From positions 1-8,863 of the forward strand of contig JAGGWA010000140.1 of the NCBI GenBank assembly GCA_021157745.1: a stretch of 8,863 nucleotides of DNA. The letters are read 5' to 3'. The notes beneath the pieces are model-generated. The model worked only from the letters and a program-made list of their open reading frames with translations. It was not told where the DNA came from and made no database searches. Positions 1 through 6,492 of the stretch are shown here, in pieces; position 1 is the stretch's first letter; every line of letters begins with the position of its first letter. The position numbers and the translations under genes were made by a program. This DNA comes from Thermoplasmata archaeon (GTDB lineage: Archaea > Thermoplasmatota > E2 > UBA202 > JdFR-43).

Positions 1-116
1 CCATACATGCCAACAATTTCTATTCCAGCATTTTTTAGACATTCAAGTATCTCTTCCTTTCTGTAATTCTTGTTGCCAAACATGCTTATTCCCTTTATGA
101 AAGCTACTCCAATCAT
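1..116 (-). CDS. DUF1697-like protein, N-terminal fragment (runs off left edge)
   Basis: Only the first 38 residues lie in the window. The protein begins MIGVAFIKGISMFGNKN and continues RKEEILECLKNAGIEIVGMY. This matches the start of DUF1697 proteins, where a short beta strand leads into a (L/I)(R/K)GIN-like turn, a glycine, and a helix of the type (M/E)xELxxxLxxxGF before the next strand. DUF1697 has no established biochemical function. The ATG (116-114) overlaps the TGA stop of larB (115-113) as ATGA, and no clear SD precedes it. It is therefore probably read by translational coupling as the second gene of the larB operon. The family call rests on a short stretch and is moderate; the reading frame itself is well supported by the overlap and by the open frame to the edge. 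Confidence 0.6.
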   Translation of the reverse strand, partial: MIGVAFIKGISMFGNKNYRKEEILECLKNAGIEIVGMY

Positions 117-835
117 TTTCTTGTGTTGATCAGATGGGCTGCAACTCCTGCTCCAAATCCGTTATCAATGTTGACAACAACTATGCCGGGAGAGCAACTG
201 TTGAGCATTGTCGCCATAGCAACCAAACCATTGATGCCTGTGCCATAACCAATGCTTGTCGGAACAGCTATGACTGGCGATGAAACAAAATTCGCCACTA
301 TGGTTGGCAGAATTCCATCCATTCCAGCAACAACTATGACAACGCTTGCCCCCTCAATTTCATCAATGTTGGCAAGCAGGCGGTGCAGGCCCGCGGCGCC
401 CACATCATATATTCTTTTTACATCGTTTCCAAGCTCATATGCTGTTACGGCTGCCTCTTCCGCCACATGCTTGTCTGATGAGCCAGCTGTGACTATGGCT
501 ATGTAACCCTCGTTAATGCGTTTTCTCTCGCCGATAACAACCATTTTTGCATCCTCGTAATATCTTGCCTCATTTATTCCAATTTTTTCATAAATATCCT
601 TTTCAACCTTTGTTATGAAAACTTTATGATGGCTCATCATTTCCTTTGCTATTCTCCTTATTTCCTCAGCGCTTTTTCCATTGCCATATATGACTTCAGG
701 CACTTTTTTATGTATGTAGCGATAAAAATCTATTTTTGCATTTCCAATGTCTTTAAATGGATAATATTTCAATTCCTTCAATGCTTCATCGACGCTTATT
801 TCATGGTTCCAGAGCTTTCTCAATATTTCTTCCAT
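113..835 (-). CDS. larB: LarB, pyridinium-3,5-biscarboxylic acid mononucleotide synthase
   Basis: LarB carries out the first step of nickel-pincer nucleotide cofactor synthesis: it carboxylates and hydrolyses nicotinic acid adenine dinucleotide to give P2CMN and AMP. The 240 residues match the family throughout. The N-terminal helical part (about 1-50) has the ISVDEALKEL and PEVIYGNGK motifs. The PurE-like Rossmann core (about 110-235) carries VTAGSSDKHVAEEAA (115-129), RIYDVGAAGLHRLL (141-154), VVAGMDGILP (168-177), VPTSIGYG (191-198) and NIDNGFGAG (222-230). Cys214 in LNSCSPG corresponds to the cysteine reported to form the covalent pyridinium adduct in studied LarB. The length is normal. 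LarC, LarE and the target racemase-type enzyme are not in this window, so the client of the cofactor is unknown. The gene is divergent from the DUF63 gene and coupled to a downstream DUF1697-like gene. Confidence 0.93.
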   Translation of the reverse strand: MEEILRKLWNHEISVDEALKELKYYPFKDIGNAKIDFYRYIHKKVPEVIYGNGKSAEEIRRIAKEMMSHHKVFITKVEKDIYEKIGINEARYYEDAKMVVIGERKRINEGYIAIVTAGSSDKHVAEEAAVTAYELGNDVKRIYDVGAAGLHRLLANIDEIEGASVVIVVAGMDGILPTIVANFVSSPVIAVPTSIGYGTGINGLVAMATMLNSCSPGIVVVNIDNGFGAGVAAHLINTRK

Positions 836-883
836 GAAAATATAGTTGCAAAATTTAAATCTTTAATGCTGTTTCTATTTTGA
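836..883. promoter_or_regulatory. Divergent promoter region for larB (minus) and the DUF63 gene (plus)
   Basis: This 48-bp gap holds the palindromic TATA-like core ATTTAAAT (853-860). On the plus strand it is preceded by GCAAAA (848-853), which fits the archaeal BRE pattern. Its centre lies about 27 nt before the DUF63 ATG, so that mRNA should be leaderless; no SD is visible before that ATG. On the minus strand the same core lies about 21 nt before the larB ATG. An alternative minus-strand TATA is ATTAAAG (861-867), roughly 28 nt away. The positions are read directly from the sequence; use of a shared box is inferred. Confidence 0.55.
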
Positions 884-1960
884 ATGAAAAAGATTGTTAT
901 GGCCATGCCAATCATTGCATTCGTGATAGCTTTAATGCTGTTTCCTCATGAATTGTATGATGAATTTTTATGGAAATATTTCATTGGCCCTGTCATTGCA
1001 GATGCTTCAGGACATGCAGTTAAACATCACGGTGTTGTTGCAAAAGAAGGCTATACCATTGTATCAGAAATTTTCTATGCTATTGGCTTGCTCGCTGCCA
1101 TCTATGCCCTGTATCTTTTCTTTAAAAAAGTTGGTGTGACTCCGAGTAAAAAATTTTTTGTTTCAACAATGCCATTCATTTTGCTTGGTTCTTTTGGAAG
1201 GGTTCTCGAAGATGCTTCCATTCTAAAGCCTCCTCTCTCCTATTTCTTCATTTCCCCCCTAATATATATCCAGATTTCAATATATTTTTCCCTTGCTTTG
1301 GCTTTTGGAATATTTATCAAAAAGGAAAAATATTTCGCATGGATTGTGGCGACAATAGATGCATTATACACCATTTTTTATTTTTCTTATGGAGATCTTT
1401 TCAAATATGCGATACATCCAATAATTTTTGTTTTAATCTCTCTTTTTTCCATATACATCTATATGATGTTCAATGAAAAGGATTACAATGCATCTCTTTT
1501 CTCTTTTGGCATCCTGTTTTTCATGCCATCCTTCCTTACTTTTCTTTCATTACCAATTAAGCATCTTCAGCCAATAATCTTTATATCTCTTTTTATTGCC
1601 TTAGCAATATCCATAACTTCCCACATTGCATCAAAATACGCCAAAAGTTTTTTCCATGGTTTTATAAATTCGAGCATAATATTTGCCCACTCTTTAGATG
1701 CATTTACAACATGGATGGTTGTTGCAAATCCATTTGATCTGGGAGTATATTATGGAGAAAAGCATCCATTGCCGGCGGTGCTTCTAAAATATGGAAATGG
1801 AATTGCATATCCTCTGTTGAAAATAGCCATAATATTCCTCATAATATATGCAATAAATGATTTGAAAACAAGCTTAAAAAACACGGTAAAGTGGCTCATG
1901 CTTTTCATTGGATTGGCTCCTGGCTTGAGAGATTTTTTGAGAGTGCTGATAGGCGTTTAG
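884..1960 (+). CDS. DUF63 family integral membrane protein
   Basis: A very hydrophobic protein of 358 residues with about ten predicted membrane segments (roughly 3-20, 57-80, 89-104, 119-145, 149-169, 175-196, 203-223, 229-249, 260-281, 310-326 and a C-terminal one at 335-345). It matches the archaeal DUF63 family, whose function is not known. Family-like motifs are LLGSFGRVLEDA (100-111), ISPLIY (123-128), AHSLDAFTTW (268-277), YGEKHPLP (290-297) and LAPGLRDFLR (344-353). The family-like charged residues Arg106, Glu109, Asp110, His268, Asp272, Glu292, His294, Arg349 and Asp350 lie in or next to membrane segments, which suggests a catalytic or transport site rather than a passive spanner; this is inference. 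The ATG is about 27 nt after a TATA box and has no SD, so translation is probably leaderless. The stop directly abuts the stop of the convergent Orc1/Cdc6 gene. Confidence 0.85.
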   Translation: MKKIVMAMPIIAFVIALMLFPHELYDEFLWKYFIGPVIADASGHAVKHHGVVAKEGYTIVSEIFYAIGLLAAIYALYLFFKKVGVTPSKKFFVSTMPFILLGSFGRVLEDASILKPPLSYFFISPLIYIQISIYFSLALAFGIFIKKEKYFAWIVATIDALYTIFYFSYGDLFKYAIHPIIFVLISLFSIYIYMMFNEKDYNASLFSFGILFFMPSFLTFLSLPIKHLQPIIFISLFIALAISITSHIASKYAKSFFHGFINSSIIFAHSLDAFTTWMVVANPFDLGVYYGEKHPLPAVLLKYGNGIAYPLLKIAIIFLIIYAINDLKTSLKNTVKWLMLFIGLAPGLRDFLRVLIGV

Positions 1961-1985
1961 TTATTTTTCGATTATTTTTATTATC
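1961..1985 (+). terminator. Oligo-T transcription terminator candidate after the DUF63 gene
   Basis: Immediately after the DUF63 stop codon the plus strand reads TTATTTTTCG, then ATTATTTTTATTATC. Two T5 tracts without a hairpin are typical of archaeal intrinsic termination. The tract also encodes the C-terminal end of the convergent Orc1/Cdc6 protein (residues IIKIIEK), so its T-richness has a coding explanation as well. Confidence 0.4.
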
Positions 1986-2977
1986 TCATTGCATGGATAA
2001 TTTAATATGGTGTAACCTTTCTTTCCTTTGTAAACAAAATCTTCTTTGATCAATCTTTCCATCAGTTCATCAAAATTTTTTATCTTGATTCCATGCTCTT
2101 CTTCCTTTGCCTTCGCAACTTCCTTTATTTCTTCCAAACTTGCATAGCCCTTTTCCCTGCATGCTACAGCAACGGATAGCAAAACAATGGCTTCATTCCC
2201 TTCCAGACTTTCGACATCACTCAGCCATCCTTCCTCATTTGCCATCCTGACATGCTCGGCTTTTATCTCCTCACATCCTTCATTCTCAGCAATCAGAGCA
2301 GCGTTTCTCAAAACATCGATGGCTGTTCTCATATGGCCTGGCGAATTGATGGCAATGTCGGCAATCATTGAAAGAATATCCTCGTTATACGCATCTTTCC
2401 TTAAAGCTTCTCCCGCCCTATAATCCAGAATTTTCATTATTTCCTCCCATTCATAGTTGTGCAGCCAGACAATAGCCTTATCTGCAAATGTGCTCCATAT
2501 GGCATCGTCGCCAATGATTTGGCGTAAAATGTTCGCAGATCTCGTTATAGCAATATAATTTATTTCTTTCCCCTTCTCCTTCATTCTTGATAGCGTGTAA
2601 GCAAAATGACGTAACTCGTCTGGAATCATTCCATCTATTTCATCAAGAATAATCATTCTGCCCTCTTCAATTTCATTCCATAAAGCCTGGGTTGTCATTC
2701 CAGCGGTATGAAAATTTGGCTTCAATTGCTTAACAATGTCCTCGACGACACGATGCTCCGTCCTGTTCATATAGCAGTTTATGTATGCATCTCCTCCATA
2801 ATGCTTTGCCAGCAATGTCTTGCCAGTGCCGATGCCGCCGCTTATGATGGCGCGGCCGCTCTTCATATAAAGCTTTAATAAGCCAATTTCTTTTTCCCTG
2901 CACAGTATTTTTCCAGGTATGTATGTTACATCAAGCTTGCTTATATCCTTTAGAATCACAACATTATAGCTGCCCAT
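1961..2977 (-). CDS. Divergent Orc1/Cdc6-family AAA+ ATPase
   Basis: A 338-residue AAA+ protein with a C-terminal winged-helix-like region, best matched to archaeal Orc1/Cdc6 replication-initiator ATPases. The N-terminal ILKDISKL...YIPGKILCREKEI resembles the lead-in 'D..VL..DYVP..L.HRE.Q' of the family. Walker A is GGIGTGKT (47-54), Walker B is MIILDEID (108-115), the sensor 2 region is SPGHMRTAIDVLRNAALIAE (212-231) with Arg217, and the winged helix spans about 255-338. It is shorter than the usual roughly 400 residues. The usual sensor 1 'I(S/T)ND' reads ITRS (144-147). The segment usually read DPRVKSSL reads DDAIWSTF (157-164), losing the conserved Arg. The usual GDAR at sensor 2 reads GHMR. 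It may therefore be a second, specialised paralogue. The ATG follows the stop of the OB-fold gene by 1 nt, so the two form an operon and are probably coupled. Confidence 0.78.
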   Translation of the reverse strand: MGSYNVVILKDISKLDVTYIPGKILCREKEIGLLKLYMKSGRAIISGGIGTGKTLLAKHYGGDAYINCYMNRTEHRVVEDIVKQLKPNFHTAGMTTQALWNEIEEGRMIILDEIDGMIPDELRHFAYTLSRMKEKGKEINYIAITRSANILRQIIGDDAIWSTFADKAIVWLHNYEWEEIMKILDYRAGEALRKDAYNEDILSMIADIAINSPGHMRTAIDVLRNAALIAENEGCEEIKAEHVRMANEEGWLSDVESLEGNEAIVLLSVAVACREKGYASLEEIKEVAKAKEEEHGIKIKNFDELMERLIKEDFVYKGKKGYTILNYPCNEIIKIIEK

Positions 2978-2978
2978 T

Positions 2979-3590
2979 TTATTTAATTTCTGTTATTCTT
3001 CCAATGTCATCGACAAAAATTCTTCCATTTTTCATGTAAGCCCATTTTATTTTAATGTAACTCCCTGTCTCAATTTCATTTATATCTTTGATGCGATCAT
3101 TCACCAAAAATATGCATTTTTTGTCCACAAAAATCCTTTTAATGAATCTCTCTTTTCCTTCATTAACATAAACAGAGGTGGGCAACTTTTTCATTAGTTT
3201 TCCTTCGATGCTAAAAAAATTGTCGCAATGTTGGGCAGCGATATTTTTTTCAGCTATTCTCACCTCACTTCTTTCTCCAACATTTATTTCCTTTCCATAG
3301 TATCCTTGCTTAGCGAAACCATTTATTATTTTTATAACATCTCCCTCCTTTATCTCCTTTCTGGCATTTTCTCCCCATAGTGCAACGATGCAGCATCCTG
3401 TTTCATCTCCTATCAAAACATTTCTAACGATGTTTTTTCCAACATGCTTTATTTTTCCAACGCTCAAAACCTTGCCATACAACCCAACGCTTCCATCCGC
3501 CTCCTTTATCTTTGGAAGCCTTGCACCGTGAACAAGAATTTCTGCTGCTTCGTTATCGAGCAGCCCATCAAAATATTTTACAACATCCAT
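2979..3590 (-). CDS. RPA-like OB-fold single-stranded DNA-binding protein
   Basis: A 203-residue protein with an RPA-type OB fold at about 35-112. The hallmark stretch is VRNVLIGDETGCCIVALWG (55-73), then IKEGDVIKIINGFAKQGYYG (80-99) and KEINVG. In RPA/SSB proteins this pattern forms the beta barrel that grips single-stranded DNA. The C-terminal half (about 125-203) alternates strands and may be a second, worn OB fold. No CxxC zinc finger is present. An open frame extends 24 codons further upstream (to 3662), but that stretch encodes a hydrophobic, atypical leader, spans the promoter and overlaps the NEMF gene start. I therefore place the start at the ATG at 3590, about 26 nt after the minus-strand TATA-like TTTTTAATA (3612-3620), giving a leaderless mRNA. 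It is the first gene of an operon with the Orc1/Cdc6-type ATPase, which supports a role in replication or repair. A tRNA- or RNA-binding OB protein is the alternative. Confidence 0.75.
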   Translation of the reverse strand: MDVVKYFDGLLDNEAAEILVHGARLPKIKEADGSVGLYGKVLSVGKIKHVGKNIVRNVLIGDETGCCIVALWGENARKEIKEGDVIKIINGFAKQGYYGKEINVGERSEVRIAEKNIAAQHCDNFFSIEGKLMKKLPTSVYVNEGKERFIKRIFVDKKCIFLVNDRIKDINEIETGSYIKIKWAYMKNGRIFVDDIGRITEIK

Positions 3591-3649
3591 TTTAATTGCA
3601 TCTTTCTGTTCTATTAAAAACTTTTTAAAAGTTTTGGTAATGAGGAATA
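3591..3649. promoter_or_regulatory. Bidirectional promoter between the OB-fold/Orc1 operon and the NEMF-pelota operon
   Basis: This 59-bp gap contains a perfect inverted repeat: AAAACTTTT (3617-3625), a 1-nt spacer, and AAAAGTTTT (3627-3635). Its core TTTTTAAAA is centred about 24 nt before the NEMF ATG, right for a plus-strand TATA box with a leaderless or almost leaderless mRNA. On the minus strand TTTTTAATA (3612-3620) is centred about 26 nt before the proposed OB-fold ATG at 3590. A weak SD-like GAGG (3642-3645) precedes the NEMF ATG. The symmetry may simply reflect two overlapping TATA boxes, or it may be a binding site for a dimeric regulator. Confidence 0.6.
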
Positions 3650-5500
3650 ATGAAAGAATCAATGGATGCCTTCGATGTCATGGCGATCGTTAAAGAGCTA
3701 AAAGAACTCGAAGAAGGATATATAGAAAAGGTATATCAGCAGGATGACGAGGTATTTTTAAAGGTAAGAATAAGAAAAGGAAAAAAATATGACGTGTTTA
3801 TAAAGAATGGGAAATGGTTGTGTTTGACTAAATATAAGGAAACTATTGAACACCCTCCAGATTTTGCGATGCTTCTGAGAAAATATATTGGAAGAGGAAA
3901 GATAAGGAAGATAGAGCAATATGATTTTGATAGAATCATCATATTCGAAATACAGAAAGAAAGGCTGTACAAGCTAATTGTTGAACTGATTCCCAATGGA
4001 AACATCATACTTGTTGATGAAGATGGCATCATAATAAATGCCATTAAACAGCAAAAATGGAGGCATCGCATTATAAAGCCAAGAGAAAAATATATTTTTC
4101 CACCCTCAAGAAAAAACCCTTTTGAAATGGACTATGAGGAATTTAAGCAATCCTTTAAAGAAAAAGATGTTGTTAGAAGCATAGTAAAGATGGGCATACC
4201 AGGCAAATGGGCTGAAGAAATATGTAGCGTTGCTGGCATTGATAAAAAAACGCCATGCGAGAAGCTTGAAGAAGAGCAAATGAAAAAACTTTACGATGCA
4301 ATGAAACATCTTTTCGAAAAATTTGATAGAGGCGAATTTGAACCAATTATTGTTGATGAAGACGTCCTACCATTTCCAATTTCGAAATACGATGGCGAGG
4401 CGGAAAAATTTTCTTCCGTCAACGAGGCATTTGATGAATTCTATCATCGTTTTTTAAAGAAGGAAGTAGAAAAGGAAAAAGAAGAGGATTTAAAAGAAAA
4501 ACTGGAAAGGCAATTAAAAATGCAGGAAGAGGCAATTAAAAAATTTGAAGAAAAAGCCAAAAAATTGAAAGAGGAAGCAGACGCCATTTTTTCCAACCTT
4601 GAAAAAGTGAATGAGGCAATGAAGGAGAAGAGATATATTGAAAAGAAGTATCCAAAGGCTATACTGAATGTAGAGCATGCAGGAAAAGAGATGGCAATTG
4701 AAATAGATTTGAGGAAAAACGCAATAGAGAATGCCCAGGAAAAATATGAAGCAAGCAAGAAATTCAGGGAAAAAGCAAAGAAAGCTTTGGCTGCGATGGA
4801 AGAGGTAAAAAGGAAAATAAAAGAAGAGAGTAAAAAGGAAGAAAAGGCGGGCAATAAAAAAGGAGAAAAGGAGGAAAAAAAGGGGAAAAAATTCTGGTTC
4901 GAAAGCTACAGATGGTTTATTTCTTCCCATGGCAATCTCGTTATCGGAGGAAAAGATGCTAAAAGTAATGAAAAGATTGTTAAAAAATACATGAAGGATG
5001 ATGACATCTATGTTCATGCAGACGTGCATGGAGCTCCATCCTGCGTGGTTAAAGCTGCTGACATCGATGGAAATAAGCTGGAAATAGATGAAGAAACTTT
5101 AAAGGAAGCATGCCAGTTTGCCATTGTTTATTCAAAAGCATGGAAACAGTTTAGCATCGCAACAGCATACTGGGTTTATCCGCAGCAGGTTTCGAAGACG
5201 CCGCCGCCCGGCGAATTCCTACCGAGGGGAGCTTTCATGATAAGGGGGAAGAGAAATTATATGAGATGCAGGATGGAATTTGGGATAGGAGTTACGGAGA
5301 TAAAAGGCGCGAGCAAAATAATGGGTGGTCCTCCATCTGCCATAAAAAAGCATTGCCAGAAATGGGCTGTTTTTGAGCCTGGTAGCGAGGATAAGAATGC
5401 TGTTGCAAAATCACTCGCCAAATCTTTTGGTGTAAGCATTGAGGAAATTCTGAAGGTTCTGCCACCTGGTAATCTTTCAAAGAAGGAGGAGAAAATATGA
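3650..5500 (+). CDS. NEMF/Rqc2/RqcH family NFACT protein, ribosome-associated quality control factor
   Basis: This is an archaeal homologue of Rqc2/NEMF/RqcH, which binds the large ribosomal subunit carrying stalled peptidyl-tRNA and, in bacteria and eukaryotes, directs addition of a C-terminal tail. The 616 residues show the family order: NFACT-N (about 1-160), a helix-hairpin-helix region (about 175-220), a long Lys/Glu-rich coiled coil (about 265-412) and NFACT-R (about 414-545). A short C-terminal part contains GPPSAIKKH (560-568) and LPPGNLSKKE (604-613). Asp9 in DAFDV and Asp94-Arg95 in FDRII match the acidic residue and DR motif needed for tailing in studied homologues. NFACT-R carries KFWFESYRWFISSHG (414-428), VHADVHGAPSC (455-465), AYWVYPQQVSK (506-516) and FMIRGKRNYM (529-538). 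The start MKESMDAFD puts Asp9 in the usual place. The stop overlaps the pelota ATG. Lys-rich tracts at 395-413 look like a linker. Confidence 0.93.
   Translation: MKESMDAFDVMAIVKELKELEEGYIEKVYQQDDEVFLKVRIRKGKKYDVFIKNGKWLCLTKYKETIEHPPDFAMLLRKYIGRGKIRKIEQYDFDRIIIFEIQKERLYKLIVELIPNGNIILVDEDGIIINAIKQQKWRHRIIKPREKYIFPPSRKNPFEMDYEEFKQSFKEKDVVRSIVKMGIPGKWAEEICSVAGIDKKTPCEKLEEEQMKKLYDAMKHLFEKFDRGEFEPIIVDEDVLPFPISKYDGEAEKFSSVNEAFDEFYHRFLKKEVEKEKEEDLKEKLERQLKMQEEAIKKFEEKAKKLKEEADAIFSNLEKVNEAMKEKRYIEKKYPKAILNVEHAGKEMAIEIDLRKNAIENAQEKYEASKKFREKAKKALAAMEEVKRKIKEESKKEEKAGNKKGEKEEKKGKKFWFESYRWFISSHGNLVIGGKDAKSNEKIVKKYMKDDDIYVHADVHGAPSCVVKAADIDGNKLEIDEETLKEACQFAIVYSKAWKQFSIATAYWVYPQQVSKTPPPGEFLPRGAFMIRGKRNYMRCRMEFGIGVTEIKGASKIMGGPPSAIKKHCQKWAVFEPGSEDKNAVAKSLAKSFGVSIEEILKVLPPGNLSKKEEKI
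5485..5491 (+). promoter_or_regulatory. Shine-Dalgarno site for pelota inside the NEMF gene
   Basis: GGAGGAG lies 5 nt before the pelota ATG at 5497 and inside the last codons of the NEMF gene. It is one of the strongest SD motifs in the window. Together with the ATGA overlap it supports independent re-initiation as well as coupling. Confidence 0.75.
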
Positions 5501-6492
5501 AAATAGTGGAGCAGGATTTGAAGAAGGGAATCGTCGTCGTAAAAATTCAGAGCTATGATGACTGCTGGCATCTCTATAACATCATTGAGCCTGGAGATTA
5601 CATTTCTGGCTATACATACAGGAGTGTGCAGCAGGCTGGGGACAAAATAAGGAAAAAGAAAGGAGAGAAAGAAAGAGTGTATTTGAAAATAAAGGTGACA
5701 GATAAAGAATTCCATGAATTTACTAACAGACTTAGAATAAGAGGAATCATTGTTGAAGGAAGTGAGGAAAAGGCATACCATACATTCAATATTGAGCCCG
5801 ATATGGAAATAAAGATTGAGAAAGAATGGAAGGATGTTCATCTTAAAAGGTTAAAGGAAGCATTGAAAAAGCATCCAAAGTTGTGTGTTTTAGCCATAGA
5901 TGATGAAGCTGCTACCATTGCCATAATTCATGAATATGGAATTGAAGAAATCGCAAACATAAAGCTGAACAGGAAAGGGAAAATGTATGAAGGAAATGAG
6001 GAAAAAAATTATGGAGAAATTTTATCAAAAGTGGCTCCATTGGAATTGCCTCTCGTTATAATTGGGCCAGGATTTGAAAAAGAAAATTTTGTTGAATTTG
6101 CCAGAGGAAAATTAAAGAATTATATTGTGGAATCAACGGCACATGCTGGAATGGTTGGGATTAAGGAAGCTATAAAAAGAGGAATAATTGAGAAAATAGA
6201 TGAGAAAAACAGAGTCGCAAAAGAAATGCGAGTCGTTGAGGAAATTCTTGAGGAGATAGCAAAGAACGGTGCTGTAGCATATGGAAAGGAAGAGGTGGAG
6301 AAAGCAATAGAAATGGGAGCCGTAGAAAAGCTCGTTATCCTCAATAGCATGGTTAGAAAGGAAGAAGAGCTATTAAAAAAAGCTGAGGAAATGAGGGCAG
6401 GCATTATTATAGTAAGCGATTTACACGAAGGAGGGGAAAAACTGGCGGCGCTCGGCGGCTTGGCTGCCTTGCTTCGCTTCAGGCTTAGCTGA
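5497..6492 (+). CDS. pelA: Pelota (Dom34) mRNA surveillance / ribosome rescue protein
   Basis: Pelota is an eRF1-like factor that enters the A site of stalled ribosomes and, with its GTPase partner (aEF1A in archaea) and ABCE1, splits the subunits. All three eRF1-like domains are visible in 331 residues, close to the usual length. Domain 1 (about 1-125) has DDCWHLYNIIEPGDYI (21-36). Domain 2 (about 126-240) has LAIDDEAATIAI (132-143), IIGPGFEKENF (188-198) and ESTAHAGMVGIKEA (212-225). Domain 3 (about 241-331) has GAVAYGKEEVEKA (258-270), GAVEKLVILNSMVR (274-287) and SDLHEGGEKLAALGGLAALLR (307-327, key residues D308, H310, G319-G321). There is no GGQ motif, as expected for Pelota rather than eRF1. 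The gene follows NEMF with an ATGA overlap and a strong SD. Its last 8 bp overlap the end of a convergent minus-strand gene. Confidence 0.95.
   Translation: MKIVEQDLKKGIVVVKIQSYDDCWHLYNIIEPGDYISGYTYRSVQQAGDKIRKKKGEKERVYLKIKVTDKEFHEFTNRLRIRGIIVEGSEEKAYHTFNIEPDMEIKIEKEWKDVHLKRLKEALKKHPKLCVLAIDDEAATIAIIHEYGIEEIANIKLNRKGKMYEGNEEKNYGEILSKVAPLELPLVIIGPGFEKENFVEFARGKLKNYIVESTAHAGMVGIKEAIKRGIIEKIDEKNRVAKEMRVVEEILEEIAKNGAVAYGKEEVEKAIEMGAVEKLVILNSMVRKEEELLKKAEEMRAGIIIVSDLHEGGEKLAALGGLAALLRFRLS

Noticed and set aside
3617..3635. Replication origin or origin recognition box near the Orc1/Cdc6-type gene
   Set aside because: The inverted repeat is only A/T with one G-C pair per arm and sits at TATA positions. 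No G-rich ORB-like repeats are visible in the window.
3591..3662. N-terminal 24-residue hydrophobic extension of the OB-fold protein
   Set aside because: It would place the start inside the NEMF gene and make the promoter coding; the ATG at 3590 fits a TATA box at leaderless distance.
4444..5029. Long Phe/Ser/Leu-rich frames on the minus strand opposite the NEMF gene
   Set aside because: They are the complement of the Lys/Glu-rich coiled coil (AAR/GAR codons read backwards), so they are shadow frames.
6454..6468. Possible GC-rich hairpin GGCGGC-TTG-GCTGCC near the end of pelota, considered as a terminator
   Set aside because: It encodes the conserved Pelota end (LGGLAALLRF), has a G-T pair and is not followed by a T tract.
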